From positions 1 through 48,777 of the forward strand of contig CAYMVS010000012.1 in assembly GCA_964394205.1 (NCBI GenBank): a stretch of DNA of 48,777 nucleotides. The letters run 5' to 3'. The stretch comes from HGM05190 sp964394205. Its GTDB lineage: Bacteria > Bacteroidota > Bacteroidia > Bacteroidales > Muribaculaceae. The notes beneath the pieces are model-generated. The model saw nothing but the letters and a program-made list of their open reading frames with translations, was not told the origin of the DNA and ran no database searches. Position 1 is the stretch's first letter, and each line of letters opens with the position of its first letter. Both the position numbers and the translations under genes were made by a program. This document shows positions 1 to 8,560 of this stretch, piece by piece.

Positions 1-55
1 CTTGTTTTTTTATCCTGCCGGTGTAGAAATCTCAGAATTTTTATCTAAATTTGCC

Positions 56-116
56 CCTATCCCTGTGCTCCGTTGCCTTCGGGCTACGCCCTCGGTCAAC
101 CCCGCACAGGGATAGG
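56..116. repeat. Nested palindromic element (REP-like)
   Basis: A perfect 13-bp inverted repeat, CCTATCCCTGTGC at 56-68 and GCACAGGGATAGG at 104-116, encloses a second hairpin: GTTG 72-75 pairs with CAAC 97-100 and GGGC 81-84 with GCCC 88-91 around a TAC loop. The nested stems and lack of coding potential resemble interspersed palindromic (REP-like) units. Only one copy is visible here, so its status as a dispersed repeat is inferred. A TAAATTTG (46-53) just before it fits a -7 element, but no -33 partner is seen. Confidence 0.5.
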
Positions 117-186
117 ATCCGGTTAGTCAACCATACTTAGTAGTAAAGTCAACCAGTAACAGTAAACATACTAAACCGAGTCAACC
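95..186 (+). repeat. Four phased GTCAACC direct repeats
   Basis: The heptamer GTCAACC occurs at 95-101, 126-132, 148-154 and 180-186; the last three are all AGTCAACC. Start-to-start distances are 31, 22 and 32 bases, close to 3, 2 and 3 helical turns, so all copies would face the same side of the DNA. The array lies upstream of the putative hpt promoter. A regulator-binding role is inference; chance is not excluded. Confidence 0.35.
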
Positions 187-225
187 TTTTTCAGGAACGG
201 ACAGAGCCGAGACACGGCTGAAAAA
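187..225. other. Inverted repeat / hairpin upstream of hpt
   Basis: TTTTTCAG at 187-194 is the reverse complement of CTGAAAAA at 218-225, and within the loop AGCCG (205-209) pairs with CGGCT (215-219) around AGACA. It could be the terminator of a gene left of the window or part of the hpt leader region. There is no clean T-run after the stem on either strand, so terminator function is uncertain. Confidence 0.35.
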
Positions 226-264
226 ATTTGACTGTATTTAAGTGAAATAGTCGGGGGAATTTTG

Positions 265-272
265 TAATTTTG
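265..272 (+). promoter_or_regulatory. Putative -7 element of hpt promoter
   Basis: TAATTTTG matches the Bacteroidota -7 consensus TAnnTTTG and lies 31 bases before the hpt ATG. No TTTG is found 19 bases upstream, so only half of the bipartite promoter is recognisable. Confidence 0.4.
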
Positions 273-303
273 CAAAAATTTTACCTCGACCTTTTCTTTG
301 GAG

Positions 304-843
304 ATGAAAAAAGTGAGTTATAACGGGCTTGATTTTGTGCCCTACATAGAAAATGACAAAATCATGGCCCGCATCAAGGAGCTGGCTGTCAAGATGAATG
401 AAGACCTCAAGGGGAGGCGGCCGCTGTTTCTTTGTGTGCTGACCGGCGCTTTCCCCTTTGCATCGGGCCTCTTTCTCGATTTTGAGGGTGACGCCGAGAT
501 TGCGTTCATTCGTCTGAAAAGCTATGAGGGCACCGGCTCGACCGGCGTGGTCAAGCAGGTGCTCGGATTGAGCGAGAATATCGAGGGGCGCACGGTTGTC
601 ATTGTCGAAGATATCGTTGACACCGGTAACACCATCGCCGGGCTCATCGAGGATCTCAAAAAGAAAAATCCGGCCGAAATCAAGATTGCCACACTCCTTT
701 TCAAACCCGAGGCTCTGCAGAAAGATGTCAAGCCCGACTATGTGGGATTTGAAATCCCCTCCAAGTTTATCATCGGGTTTGGCCTTGACCTTGACGGGTT
801 GGCCCGCAACCTGCCCGACATTTATGTAAAGCATGATGCCTGA
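304..843 (+). CDS. hpt: Hypoxanthine phosphoribosyltransferase
   Basis: Purine-salvage enzyme that joins hypoxanthine (and usually guanine) to PRPP to give IMP or GMP in the cytosol. The type I phosphoribosyltransferase PRPP-binding loop VVIVEDIVDTGNT is present around residues 97-109, with the flexible-loop region LKSYEGTGSTG before it and a C-terminal DxxxRNLPDIYV segment typical of HPRT. At 179 residues it has the usual bacterial length. A TTG at 298 is in frame, but ATG 304 gives the normal N-terminus. It lies 56 bp before adk on the same strand, so the two may share a transcript serving purine nucleotide balance. Family assignment is secure. Confidence 0.95.
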   Translation: MKKVSYNGLDFVPYIENDKIMARIKELAVKMNEDLKGRRPLFLCVLTGAFPFASGLFLDFEGDAEIAFIRLKSYEGTGSTGVVKQVLGLSENIEGRTVVIVEDIVDTGNTIAGLIEDLKKKNPAEIKIATLLFKPEALQKDVKPDYVGFEIPSKFIIGFGLDLDGLARNLPDIYVKHDA

Positions 844-899
844 GAGAGACGACAATCACCAGTTCAACATATATACTTTGAAAAATCCCCGTTACCGAG

Positions 900-1478
900 A
901 TGTTTAATTTAGTAATTTTTGGCGCGCCGGGCAGTGGAAAAGGTACTCAGAGTGAAAAGCTAATAGACAAATATGGCTTGTATCACATCTCGACCGGCCA
1001 GGTGTTGCGCGACCAGATAGCCCGAAAGACACCCGACGGCATCCTTGCCGACAGTTACATTTCAAAAGGACATCTGATACCCGACGACCTGATGGTGAAG
1101 ATACTTGGCGATGTGCTCGACTCAAAAAAGGATTTGACAGCCAAGGGAATTGTGTTTGACGGCTTTCCACGCACCATCAAGCAGGCCGAGGCTCTGAGGA
1201 AGATGCTTGACGAGCGCGGCACCGGGATTCACGCCGTGATTGGCCTTGAGGTGGATGAGGACGAGCTGATCAAGCGGCTGCTCAACCGAGGCAAGACATC
1301 GGGACGCAGCGACGACAACCTCGACACCATCAAAGAGCGCCTGAACGTCTACCACAACGAGACCAGTCCGCTTAGGGAATATTACTCCTCGCTGGGGTGT
1401 TATCACCCAATCGACGGCTCGGGCACGGTAGACGACATCTTTGACCGCATCGCCAATCACGTCGACAAGCTCAAGTGA
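900..1478 (+). CDS. adk: Adenylate kinase
   Basis: Interconverts AMP + ATP and 2 ADP in the cytosol. The P-loop GAPGSGKGTQ lies at residues 8-17, the NMP-binding segment with STGQVLRD follows, and the FDGFPRT motif is at about residues 83-89. The LID is the short form: only a brief stretch (NRGKTSGRSDDN) separates the LID arginines, with no four-cysteine zinc knuckle, giving 192 residues instead of about 215. It follows hpt on the same strand, a common Bacteroidales pairing, although the obgE GTPase often found next is absent. TATACTTTG at 872-880 resembles a promoter -7 box but has an extra base. Assignment is secure. Confidence 0.96.
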   Translation: MFNLVIFGAPGSGKGTQSEKLIDKYGLYHISTGQVLRDQIARKTPDGILADSYISKGHLIPDDLMVKILGDVLDSKKDLTAKGIVFDGFPRTIKQAEALRKMLDERGTGIHAVIGLEVDEDELIKRLLNRGKTSGRSDDNLDTIKERLNVYHNETSPLREYYSSLGCYHPIDGSGTVDDIFDRIANHVDKLK

Positions 1479-1520
1479 GCCACGCCTGAAGGGGGTGTCT
1501 TTTCGCTCGCAAGGTCAATA

Positions 1521-1552
1521 AAGGGGGGAGGGTGTGGGTCCACATCCCCCTT
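1521..1552 (+). terminator. Possible terminator hairpin after adk
   Basis: AAGGGGG (1521-1527) pairs with CCCCCTT (1546-1552), and an inner TGTG/CACA stem (1533-1536 with 1541-1544) extends the hairpin. It sits 42 bases after the adk stop codon. The following TGTCATTTA is only weakly T-rich, so intrinsic termination may be partial. Confidence 0.45.
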
Positions 1553-1628
1553 GTCATTTATAGAACAGGGCTGCAGGCGCCGGAAACTCAAGATAACCCC
1601 CCATCATTTAACCAACAGTCGATAAACA

Positions 1629-3389
1629 ATGTCAATTTTCTCATTTTTCAACAGACCTGACAAGTCCACCAAACCGGGCGACACCCCCGACGTGCCGGCC
1701 GCCGACAGTGATTCGTCCAATCCAGTCGAGTTGGTCATGCACGGTCTTGCCAAGCTGCAGGCCCGGGTGACACGCCACGAGCAGGTGAATAATATAATGG
1801 AGATTGACTTTGAGTTTCAGGCCGGCCACTTCATGGCACAGGTGTCGGAGAGCCTGGGGTCCATGTCGCTCTGTTACCCGAGCATAGGGGGGTGGGGGCT
1901 GAAGGAACTGGCGGCCATCGAGTATCTTTGCAACCGCATGTCATCTCAGATGTTTGGGACCCACCTGACCTATCGTATCATTAAGAGTGACGACTCGGTC
2001 GGGATCGCTGTCGACATCTGGGCCAATCTGTTTGTGAGCGAGGTGCCGGCGATGGATGTGGTCATCGAGCGACTGATAAGAATCATTTTCACCGTACAGC
2101 GCGATTTCTGCAAGCAACTTGACGATTATGACCCGGCTTTGCTTGAAGAGACTCCCGACAACAGTCTGAACCGGACGGTGTTTAAGCAATTGTATCTCAA
2201 GGAGATTGTAAAAAGTTGGGAAAAGGAACAGGTCTCATCGGCGCCCGCTGTTGACGCGCCGTTGGAGAGGCCTACCGTCGGCAACCTGCTTGACACAGTC
2301 ATCGGGCAACCACAGGGCACTGTCACATTCATCAGTCTCGACATCATAACCACCGAGACGGTCAAGCGGCTCGCCCAAGGGCCTGAGGCAGGCGATGTCA
2401 TGCTCTCGACGCTGCTTGTCGACCAACTGACCGCCATCGGCCGGTTCAGCATCGAGGGTGAGTCGGCACCCCGTGTGGTGACTGTCACTGTCAATAAATC
2501 CCCCGACAACATATTGAACGACAATCCCGCCGGCCAATCTTTCTTTGTCACTTTCAGCCTGCAGCCGGTCAACCCGACACTTGACCCGACGATAAACGGC
2601 TCTTTCAACAGCGGACGGCAGTTGACGCTTATCGTCGGCCCCGACTCCATGAACCCGGCGGCCAATGACGCCGAGATACGGTTTATGAAAGCCGATGCCC
2701 TTGACAAAATCAGGGAGGGGCGACACGACGAGCTGACCGTGGCACAGAAATTGATGGCGGCACTTGACAGGCCCGTGTTGGATGAAAATCTTTACAATGG
2801 CCTCAAAGAGTTTTACAACGGCAATTTCCTGCTCGCGGCACGGTTGCTTGACCCCGTGGCACGGACGATGTTGGCATCGGTGTATAAGATGGATGAGGAT
2901 GGGCGCCGGTCGTTACATTTGCTGTTGTTCTATACCGGGGTATCCTACATGAAGATAGGCAACTTTGACAGCTCGTTTTTCTTTCTGGAACCTTTGATGC
3001 ACTACACCAATATCGATTGGACAAAGGCGGTGCTGACCACCCTGATGTCGACCCACGATTTCAGGACCCGCGCGTTCATCGAGTCATTGCTCGACAGCGT
3101 TTCCCGTTTTGAGCGGGATATGTCACAGCATGACGATGGCGACGATGACAACAACGAGCAGGCCGATGTAGTGAGGGAATTTAAGGAATATCTCAATTTC
3201 ACTCTGGCCAACTTTTATGTCACCGACGGGATGATCGAAGAAGCGGAGACTCTGCTCAGGCCCCTTATCGGTGGACTATACAACGATGAGGCACAGAGGC
3301 TTCTCGACAAAATCGTCGAGATGAAAAACGACGTGGACCGGTCACATCAACAGTCGGCCCGTGAGAGCGGGGAGGAGGAGCAGTCATGA
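1629..3389 (+). CDS. Conserved-type protein of unknown function with TPR-like C-terminus
   Basis: I do not recognise this 586-residue protein. It lacks a signal peptide and membrane segments, so it is probably cytosolic. Residues 1-30 are polar and disordered (KSTKPGDTPD). Residues about 30-190 form a mixed alpha/beta domain with a tryptophan/glycine stretch (PSIGGWGLKEL) that loosely recalls YbjN-type folds; that resemblance is weak. The middle (about 220-350) is beta-rich. The C-terminal third (about 375-570) is helical, with spaced Leu/Ala/Tyr repeats like tetratricopeptide units (YNGNFLLAARLLDPVA, FYVTDGMIEEAETLLRPL), interrupted by an acidic DDGDDDNNE linker. Its stop overlaps the start of the LtaS-like gene by four bases (3386-3389), indicating translational coupling; a scaffold or regulator for that envelope enzyme is an inference. 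Confidence 0.75.
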   Translation: MSIFSFFNRPDKSTKPGDTPDVPAADSDSSNPVELVMHGLAKLQARVTRHEQVNNIMEIDFEFQAGHFMAQVSESLGSMSLCYPSIGGWGLKELAAIEYLCNRMSSQMFGTHLTYRIIKSDDSVGIAVDIWANLFVSEVPAMDVVIERLIRIIFTVQRDFCKQLDDYDPALLEETPDNSLNRTVFKQLYLKEIVKSWEKEQVSSAPAVDAPLERPTVGNLLDTVIGQPQGTVTFISLDIITTETVKRLAQGPEAGDVMLSTLLVDQLTAIGRFSIEGESAPRVVTVTVNKSPDNILNDNPAGQSFFVTFSLQPVNPTLDPTINGSFNSGRQLTLIVGPDSMNPAANDAEIRFMKADALDKIREGRHDELTVAQKLMAALDRPVLDENLYNGLKEFYNGNFLLAARLLDPVARTMLASVYKMDEDGRRSLHLLLFYTGVSYMKIGNFDSSFFFLEPLMHYTNIDWTKAVLTTLMSTHDFRTRAFIESLLDSVSRFERDMSQHDDGDDDNNEQADVVREFKEYLNFTLANFYVTDGMIEEAETLLRPLIGGLYNDEAQRLLDKIVEMKNDVDRSHQQSARESGEEEQS

Positions 3390-5224
3390 AAAAGGGCGTC
3401 TTGAAAATTGTCGGCACCTGGGTGATGTTTATCGTCGTCATGCAGTTGCTCAGAGCTCTCTTTATCGGCATCCATCACTCGCTGATAGCAGTCAGCTCGG
3501 TGGCCGACTTTTTCTCTATCCTCTGGCACGGACTGGCGATCGACGGCGCCGTGGCCGGTTATCTGACGGTGGTGCCGGCGCTGTTGGTGATCGCCTCCAA
3601 TCTTGGCTCATCACCGGTGATAAAGGTCGCCTGGAAGGTCTGGTTTGCTTTGGCCTCGGTTCTTCTGGCTGTTATCACGGTGGCCGATGCCGCCCTTTAC
3701 GGCTATTGGGACTTCAGGCTCGACATGACCCCGCTGTTTTATCTATCGACCTCGCCGGCAGCAGCCCTGGCAAGCGTGGAGTGGTGGGTGTATATTCTTG
3801 CATTGACAGCGGTTGTCGCCCTGGGTGCAGCCATCTATTGCGCGATGTGGTTCACGGTAGGGCAGATCGACATCACCCCCCCGGCCCCAAGACAAAGGGC
3901 TGTCGCCGTGGCTGTGCTGACACTCGTCACCGCGGCGCTGTTTATCCCCATACGCGGGGGTGTCACAGTGTCAACCATGAACCTGAGTAGAGCCTACTTT
4001 TCAAACAATCAGCGGTTTAATCACGCGGCAATCAATCCTGTGTTCAGTCTGCTTTATTCCTTTACCCACCAGGATGATTTTGGCGGGCAGTTCAACTTCT
4101 ATGACGACAAAAAGTTGGAGGAACTGATGTCGACCCTCGTTGACCGGCCCGACGGGCGCCCCGACACAACGCTGCTGTCAACTCCCCGCCCCGATATATA
4201 CATCCTCATCATGGAGAGTTTCTCGGCACACCTGATGCCATCGCTCGGAGGGGAGCCGATAGCGACGCGGCTTGACAGCCTGGCCTCGAGCGGGATTCTT
4301 TTCACCAACTTCTATGCCAACAGTTTCAGGACCGATCGCGCCCTGCCGGCCATACTGAGCGGATTTCCCGGCCAGCCGACAACCTCGGTGATGAAACATG
4401 TCGAGAAAGCCGGCCATTTGCCGTCGATCGCCTCATCGCTCAACGCCGTTGGCTATGAGTCAAGCTATTACTATGGTGGCGACATAAACTTTACCAACAT
4501 GTTGGCCTATCTTGTGAGCAGCGGTTTCGGCAAAATTGTGTGTGACAAGGATTTCCCGATTTCGCAGCGCACCGGTAAATGGGGCGCACCCGACGGCGCT
4601 CTTTTTGAAAAGGCCAAGGCCGACCTGGCGGTGCTCCCGGCCGATGGAGCGCCCCGATTTACTGTCATCCAGACTTCAAGCAGCCACGAGCCGTTTGAGG
4701 TGCCATATACCGACCCGCGGTTTGCCGACTCTCCGCGCAAAAACGCGTTTGCCTATGCCGACAGCTGCATCGTCGGGTTTGTCGACAACCTCAGGCAATC
4801 GGGACGCTGGGACCGCTCGCTTGTCATTCTTGTGCCCGACCATCAGGGCGTCTATCCTGAGAACATGGATGAGAACGCCCGGCGTCACCATGTGCCGCTG
4901 ATTTTGACCGGGGGGGCGTTAAAGGAGTCGGGGCGACAGATTGACACGGCCGGGTCACAGGTTGACATCGCGGCCACGCTGCTGGCCATGCTCGGTGTCG
5001 ATCACGGTCAGTTCACTTTCAGCAAGGACCTGCTCAACCCGGCCTCACCTCATTTTGCGTTTTTTACCTCGCCAAGCGTGATTGGCATGGTTGACAGCGA
5101 TGGCCGCGAGGCGAGCTACAATATTGATAGCTCAACAAACCTCACCCCGACAACCCCGGCCACCCTCACCGAGAAGATGAAAGCCTATCTTCAAGCCATT
5201 TACTCAGCCCTCGACAAGCTATGA
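3386..5224 (+). CDS. LtaS/sulfatase-family membrane phosphatase or transferase
   Basis: Alkaline-phosphatase-superfamily protein of the LTA-synthase-like class: about five N-terminal membrane helices (residues about 5-205) followed by an extracytoplasmic catalytic domain. Metal and nucleophile positions are visible: PDIYILIMESFSA with Glu277, FRTDRALPAIL with Thr316 as the likely nucleophile, and VPDHQGVY with Asp485 and His486. In this family Thr attacks a phosphoglycerol or phosphoethanolamine donor, or the enzyme hydrolyses sulfate or phosphate esters; Bacteroidota do not make classical lipoteichoic acid, so the true substrate is unknown. It overlaps both its upstream partner and the downstream PAP2 phosphatase by four bases (ATGA junctions). 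The PAP2 neighbour suggests that a lipid product or donor is dephosphorylated next. Confidence 0.85.
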   Translation: MKKGVLKIVGTWVMFIVVMQLLRALFIGIHHSLIAVSSVADFFSILWHGLAIDGAVAGYLTVVPALLVIASNLGSSPVIKVAWKVWFALASVLLAVITVADAALYGYWDFRLDMTPLFYLSTSPAAALASVEWWVYILALTAVVALGAAIYCAMWFTVGQIDITPPAPRQRAVAVAVLTLVTAALFIPIRGGVTVSTMNLSRAYFSNNQRFNHAAINPVFSLLYSFTHQDDFGGQFNFYDDKKLEELMSTLVDRPDGRPDTTLLSTPRPDIYILIMESFSAHLMPSLGGEPIATRLDSLASSGILFTNFYANSFRTDRALPAILSGFPGQPTTSVMKHVEKAGHLPSIASSLNAVGYESSYYYGGDINFTNMLAYLVSSGFGKIVCDKDFPISQRTGKWGAPDGALFEKAKADLAVLPADGAPRFTVIQTSSSHEPFEVPYTDPRFADSPRKNAFAYADSCIVGFVDNLRQSGRWDRSLVILVPDHQGVYPENMDENARRHHVPLILTGGALKESGRQIDTAGSQVDIAATLLAMLGVDHGQFTFSKDLLNPASPHFAFFTSPSVIGMVDSDGREASYNIDSSTNLTPTTPATLTEKMKAYLQAIYSALDKL

Positions 5225-5871
5225 TAGAGCTACTTAACGGCATAGACAACGAGCTTTTCCTGATGCTTCACAGCCTTTTCCGCTCAGGGTTTCTCGACAT
5301 CTTCATGAAGATGTTTTCGGGGCGGTGGGTCTGGGTGCCCTTTTATCTGTCGATAGCTGTAATGGCGATGATAAGCAGGCGCGACTGGTGGCGGTTTGGC
5401 GCTTTTCTCATAGCGGCTGCCCTGGCAATCACCATCACCGATCAGGTCTGTGCTTCGCTCATCCGTCCCTACGTGGCACGCCTGCGCCCATCCAATCCCG
5501 ACAATCCCATTTCATCAATGGTGATGATAGTCAACGGTTATCGCGGCGGCAGCTACGGTTTCCCCTCGTGTCATGCGGCCAACTCGCTCGCTCTGGCTTT
5601 TTTTATGTCGCTTGCAGTCAAAAAACGCTCGTTTACAGCACTGATTTTTGGGTGGGCGATCATCAATTCACTGTCGCGCGTCTATCTTGGTGTGCATTAT
5701 CCCGGTGACCTGCTTGTCGGTGGGATTATAGGCAGCGCTGTCGGAGCCGGCTGTTATTTTATCTACACAAAGGCCACGGGCATGGTCAAGCCGATGCAAT
5801 ACCGGTGGCTGCCGGCGGCGGTGGCCGGAGTCACGGTCATTGTAATAGCCATTGTGGCCGCCATAGGTTAG
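5221..5871 (+). CDS. PAP2-family membrane phosphatase
   Basis: Type 2 phosphatidic acid phosphatase superfamily, 216 residues with about six membrane helices. The three signature motifs are visible: RPYVARLRP (a KxxxxxxRP-type motif with Arg first), PSCH within GFPSCHAANS (normally PSGH), and SRVYLGVHYPGD (SRxxxxxHxxxD). Such enzymes remove phosphate from lipid phosphates or diphosphates at the outer face of the inner membrane, including undecaprenyl-diphosphate and lipid A species. It is coupled to the LtaS-like gene by an ATGA overlap. Its stop codon overlaps the convergent msbA-like stop (5868-5871). The substrate cannot be set from sequence alone. Confidence 0.88.
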   Translation: MIELLNGIDNELFLMLHSLFRSGFLDIFMKMFSGRWVWVPFYLSIAVMAMISRRDWWRFGAFLIAAALAITITDQVCASLIRPYVARLRPSNPDNPISSMVMIVNGYRGGSYGFPSCHAANSLALAFFMSLAVKKRSFTALIFGWAIINSLSRVYLGVHYPGDLLVGGIIGSAVGAGCYFIYTKATGMVKPMQYRWLPAAVAGVTVIVIAIVAAIG

Positions 5872-7709
5872 CCGGCCACGTTTTGCATGTCGACGAGTTT
5901 TTTGTAGACACCGTCGAGGGCGAGCAGCTCGGCGTGGGTGCCCCGCTCGACGATGCGGCCATGGTCGACAACACAAATCTGGTCGGCATCCTGAATGGTC
6001 GACAGGCGATGGGCGATGACAAGCGTGGTGCGGTCTTTCATCAGTCTTTCAAGAGCTTGCTGCACAAGTTTCTCGCTTGTCGAGTCGAGAGCCGAGGTGG
6101 CCTCGTCGAGTATGAGTATCGACGGGTTTTTGAGAATGGCGCGGGCTATCGAGAGCCGTTGGCGCTGACCGCCCGACAGGCGGCAGCCACGGTCGCCTAT
6201 CATGGTGTCATAGCCATGCTCGCTGTCGACGATAAACTCGTGGGCGTTGGCTATCTTTGCCGCGCGCTCCACCTCCTGGCGGGTCGCGTTTTTAACCCCG
6301 AAAGTGATGTTGTTGTAGAATGTGTCGTTAAAAAGTATAGCCTCCTGGTTGACGTTACCCATCAGCTCGCGCAGGTCGTGCACCTTCATCTGGCGTATGT
6401 CAACGCCGTCAATGGTGATCTGCCCCGACTCCACATCATAAAACCGTGGCAAGAGGTCGGCCAGCGTTGACTTGCCGCTTCCGCTTGCCCCGACCAGGGC
6501 CACCGTCTGGCCCGGTTTGATGGTTATGTTGACATCTTCAGCCACAAGAGGCGAGTCGGGCGAGTATCGGAAGTTTACATTGCGATACTCTATGTGGCCC
6601 CTCAAGGGCGAGGGCACGGGAATGGGATTTTCAGGGTCTTTGATAGGGTTGTCGGCGCTCAATATGCGGTCGACACGCTCCATCGAGGCCAGACCCTTCT
6701 GTATCGAGTAGGCTGCCTTTGAAAGATCTTTGGCCGGATTGATGATGCTGTAGAAGATTACAAGATAGTAGATGAACGAGCTCGCATTGATGCTCGAGTG
6801 ACCGCTCAATATCAGCGAGCCGCCAAACCACAGCACGATGGCTATTGTCAGGGTGCCGAGAAACTCGCTCATGGGGTGGGCCAGCTGCTGTCGACGGGCC
6901 ACGGTGTTGCTTATGTTGTAGAACTTCTGGTTGCCTTGATGAAAGCGGGTCTTGACTTTATCCTCGGCGTTAAATGCTTTTATGATGCGTAGACCGCCAA
7001 GGGTCTCCTCGATGCTTGACATCAGCACACCCCATTGCTGCTGCCCCTCGAGCGACTTGCGCTTGAGGCGCTTGCCTATGCGGCCCATCGCCAGGCCCGC
7101 GATGGGGAGCAACACCAGCACAAAGAGCGTCAGCTGCCAACTGATGGCGATCATCATGCCGAGGCAGACGATGATCATTACCGGGTTTTTAAACATCATG
7201 TCGAGGCTCGACATGATGGAATTTTCAATCTCGGCGACATCGCCCGTCATGCGGGCCATGACATCACCCTTGCGCTCGGTGGTGAAGAAACCGATGGGGA
7301 GGGTCACGATCTTGTTATACACAAAGTTGCGTATGTCGCGCACTATGCCCGAGCGCATCGGTATTATAAAGTAGGAGGCGAGATAGGTCACGCCGGTCTT
7401 CAGGGCGGTCATCACGACCAGTAGCGCTGCAAGCAGGGCGAGGGTCATCTCGGGCCCCCAGGTGGCGATGGCCTGCTGGGTGTAGTAATAGAAATTGTTG
7501 AAAGCCACATCTTTGACCGATGCCGACCCCAACGGCATGTAGCTGTAGTGAGCCTCCTTGACCTTGAAAAGCATCTCAAGGATCGGCATGATGACGGCAA
7601 ACGAGAAGAGGGTCAACACCGCTGCAAGGATGTTGAAAATGATGTTGAGTATCAGATACTTCCTGTAGGGAGGGACAAACCTCTTAAGCAGCTTCCAGAA
7701 ATCGGTCAT
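5868..7709 (-). CDS. MsbA-type ABC lipid/peptide exporter
   Basis: Fused permease-ATPase half-transporter of 613 residues that works as a homodimer in the inner membrane. About six membrane helices occupy residues 20-320 (a long periplasmic stretch follows TM1). The nucleotide-binding domain has Walker A GASGSGKST, the signature LSGGQRQR, Walker B ILILDEATSALD and switch His in IAHRLSTI. The family includes MsbA (lipid A-core flippase) and other multidrug or lipid exporters; the call of lipid export is inference. Its start overlaps the M15 lipoprotein gene stop by four bases, so it is the last gene of a four-gene minus-strand operon. With no intergenic space at its 3' end, termination must occur inside the opposing PAP2 gene. 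Confidence 0.9.
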   Translation of the reverse strand: MTDFWKLLKRFVPPYRKYLILNIIFNILAAVLTLFSFAVIMPILEMLFKVKEAHYSYMPLGSASVKDVAFNNFYYYTQQAIATWGPEMTLALLAALLVVMTALKTGVTYLASYFIIPMRSGIVRDIRNFVYNKIVTLPIGFFTTERKGDVMARMTGDVAEIENSIMSSLDMMFKNPVMIIVCLGMMIAISWQLTLFVLVLLPIAGLAMGRIGKRLKRKSLEGQQQWGVLMSSIEETLGGLRIIKAFNAEDKVKTRFHQGNQKFYNISNTVARRQQLAHPMSEFLGTLTIAIVLWFGGSLILSGHSSINASSFIYYLVIFYSIINPAKDLSKAAYSIQKGLASMERVDRILSADNPIKDPENPIPVPSPLRGHIEYRNVNFRYSPDSPLVAEDVNITIKPGQTVALVGASGSGKSTLADLLPRFYDVESGQITIDGVDIRQMKVHDLRELMGNVNQEAILFNDTFYNNITFGVKNATRQEVERAAKIANAHEFIVDSEHGYDTMIGDRGCRLSGGQRQRLSIARAILKNPSILILDEATSALDSTSEKLVQQALERLMKDRTTLVIAHRLSTIQDADQICVVDHGRIVERGTHAELLALDGVYKKLVDMQNVAG

Positions 7710-8560
7710 TTGGAATAGTTTATTATTTCGGGTCGGAACTCAAAGTGCATCGTGTCATAGTGGTACCACGCGCCACCCCAGATGAAACCGTAGCGGCGAA
7801 AAACCTCGACAATCTCGGCGGGGATGCGGTTGGCATATTTTATGCGGGTTGTCTCGCCGGCCCGGGGGTTGCGCCACAGCCAGTAGTCGCTGTTGGGCAC
7901 GGCGATGTCGATGGCTATGCCGTAGGAGTGGGCGCTGAGCCGGTTGGCCCCCCTGACGTTGCGCCAATAGAATGTGCCCGAGCAGGGGAGATATTTCTTC
8001 AGATGGGGGCGGCGCTCAAGCTCGGCGGCAACCTTGCGCAGCGAGTCGGCCGCGCCGTTGATATTTGTGAACTTCAGGTTCTTGCCCATCCAGTTGACGT
8101 TGACAAGGTTGCGTTGCACCTGAGCGGCGCTCGAGCCATACATTTTCTTGAAGAGAGCCTCCGAGCGCGACCGCCCGGGGTCGGCAAGATACTCGGGGGG
8201 TGTTGTCTTGTCGTCATACCTGACGTAAAACATATCCTCGACATCGGAGTTGTCGAGCCGTTGCTCAAACGTCTTGTCGAGCCGGTCATCCCAGGTCATC
8301 GTTGTGCCGTCGGTGAAGACCACCTGATTGTCGGCCACATCCTTGATGAAATCGGGGTAGGCCGCTTTGAGGGCATCGGCGGCCGACATCGGACCGCGCG
8401 GCGCCTCTGCCGGGGTAGAGGTGCCGGCGGGAGCAGCTTGCTGCTGATGGAGGGCTATCGAGTCGGCCAGGGCAGGGCGCGTCCTGTCGGTCGCCGCGTC
8501 GCCGCGACAGGCTGTGAGCAAGATGAAAAACGTCGATATAATGACAGTCGCTTTATTCAT
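7706..8560 (-). CDS. M15-family peptidase lipoprotein (DD/LD-carboxypeptidase-like)
   Basis: A lipoprotein signal (MNKATVIISTFFILLTAC) places it in the envelope with Cys18 lipidated. After a Pro/Ala/Thr-rich linker, a catalytic domain at the C-terminus carries the M15 zinc pattern: SAHSYGIAIDIA (His and Asp ligands), then WYHYDTMHFEFRPE (third His ligand, preceded by a likely catalytic acid-containing stretch). M15 enzymes trim D-Ala from, or cut, peptidoglycan stem peptides. It starts 8 bp inside the YARHG gene end and overlaps msbA by four bases. Localisation to outer or inner membrane is not determinable. The family call is strong; the exact bond cleaved is unknown. Confidence 0.88.
   Translation of the reverse strand: MNKATVIISTFFILLTACRGDAATDRTRPALADSIALHQQQAAPAGTSTPAEAPRGPMSAADALKAAYPDFIKDVADNQVVFTDGTTMTWDDRLDKTFEQRLDNSDVEDMFYVRYDDKTTPPEYLADPGRSRSEALFKKMYGSSAAQVQRNLVNVNWMGKNLKFTNINGAADSLRKVAAELERRPHLKKYLPCSGTFYWRNVRGANRLSAHSYGIAIDIAVPNSDYWLWRNPRAGETTRIKYANRIPAEIVEVFRRYGFIWGGAWYHYDTMHFEFRPEIINYSK

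Noticed and set aside
872..880. TATACTTTG before adk as a promoter
   Set aside because: It has one base too many between TA and TTTG and no -33 element; adk may be read from the hpt promoter.
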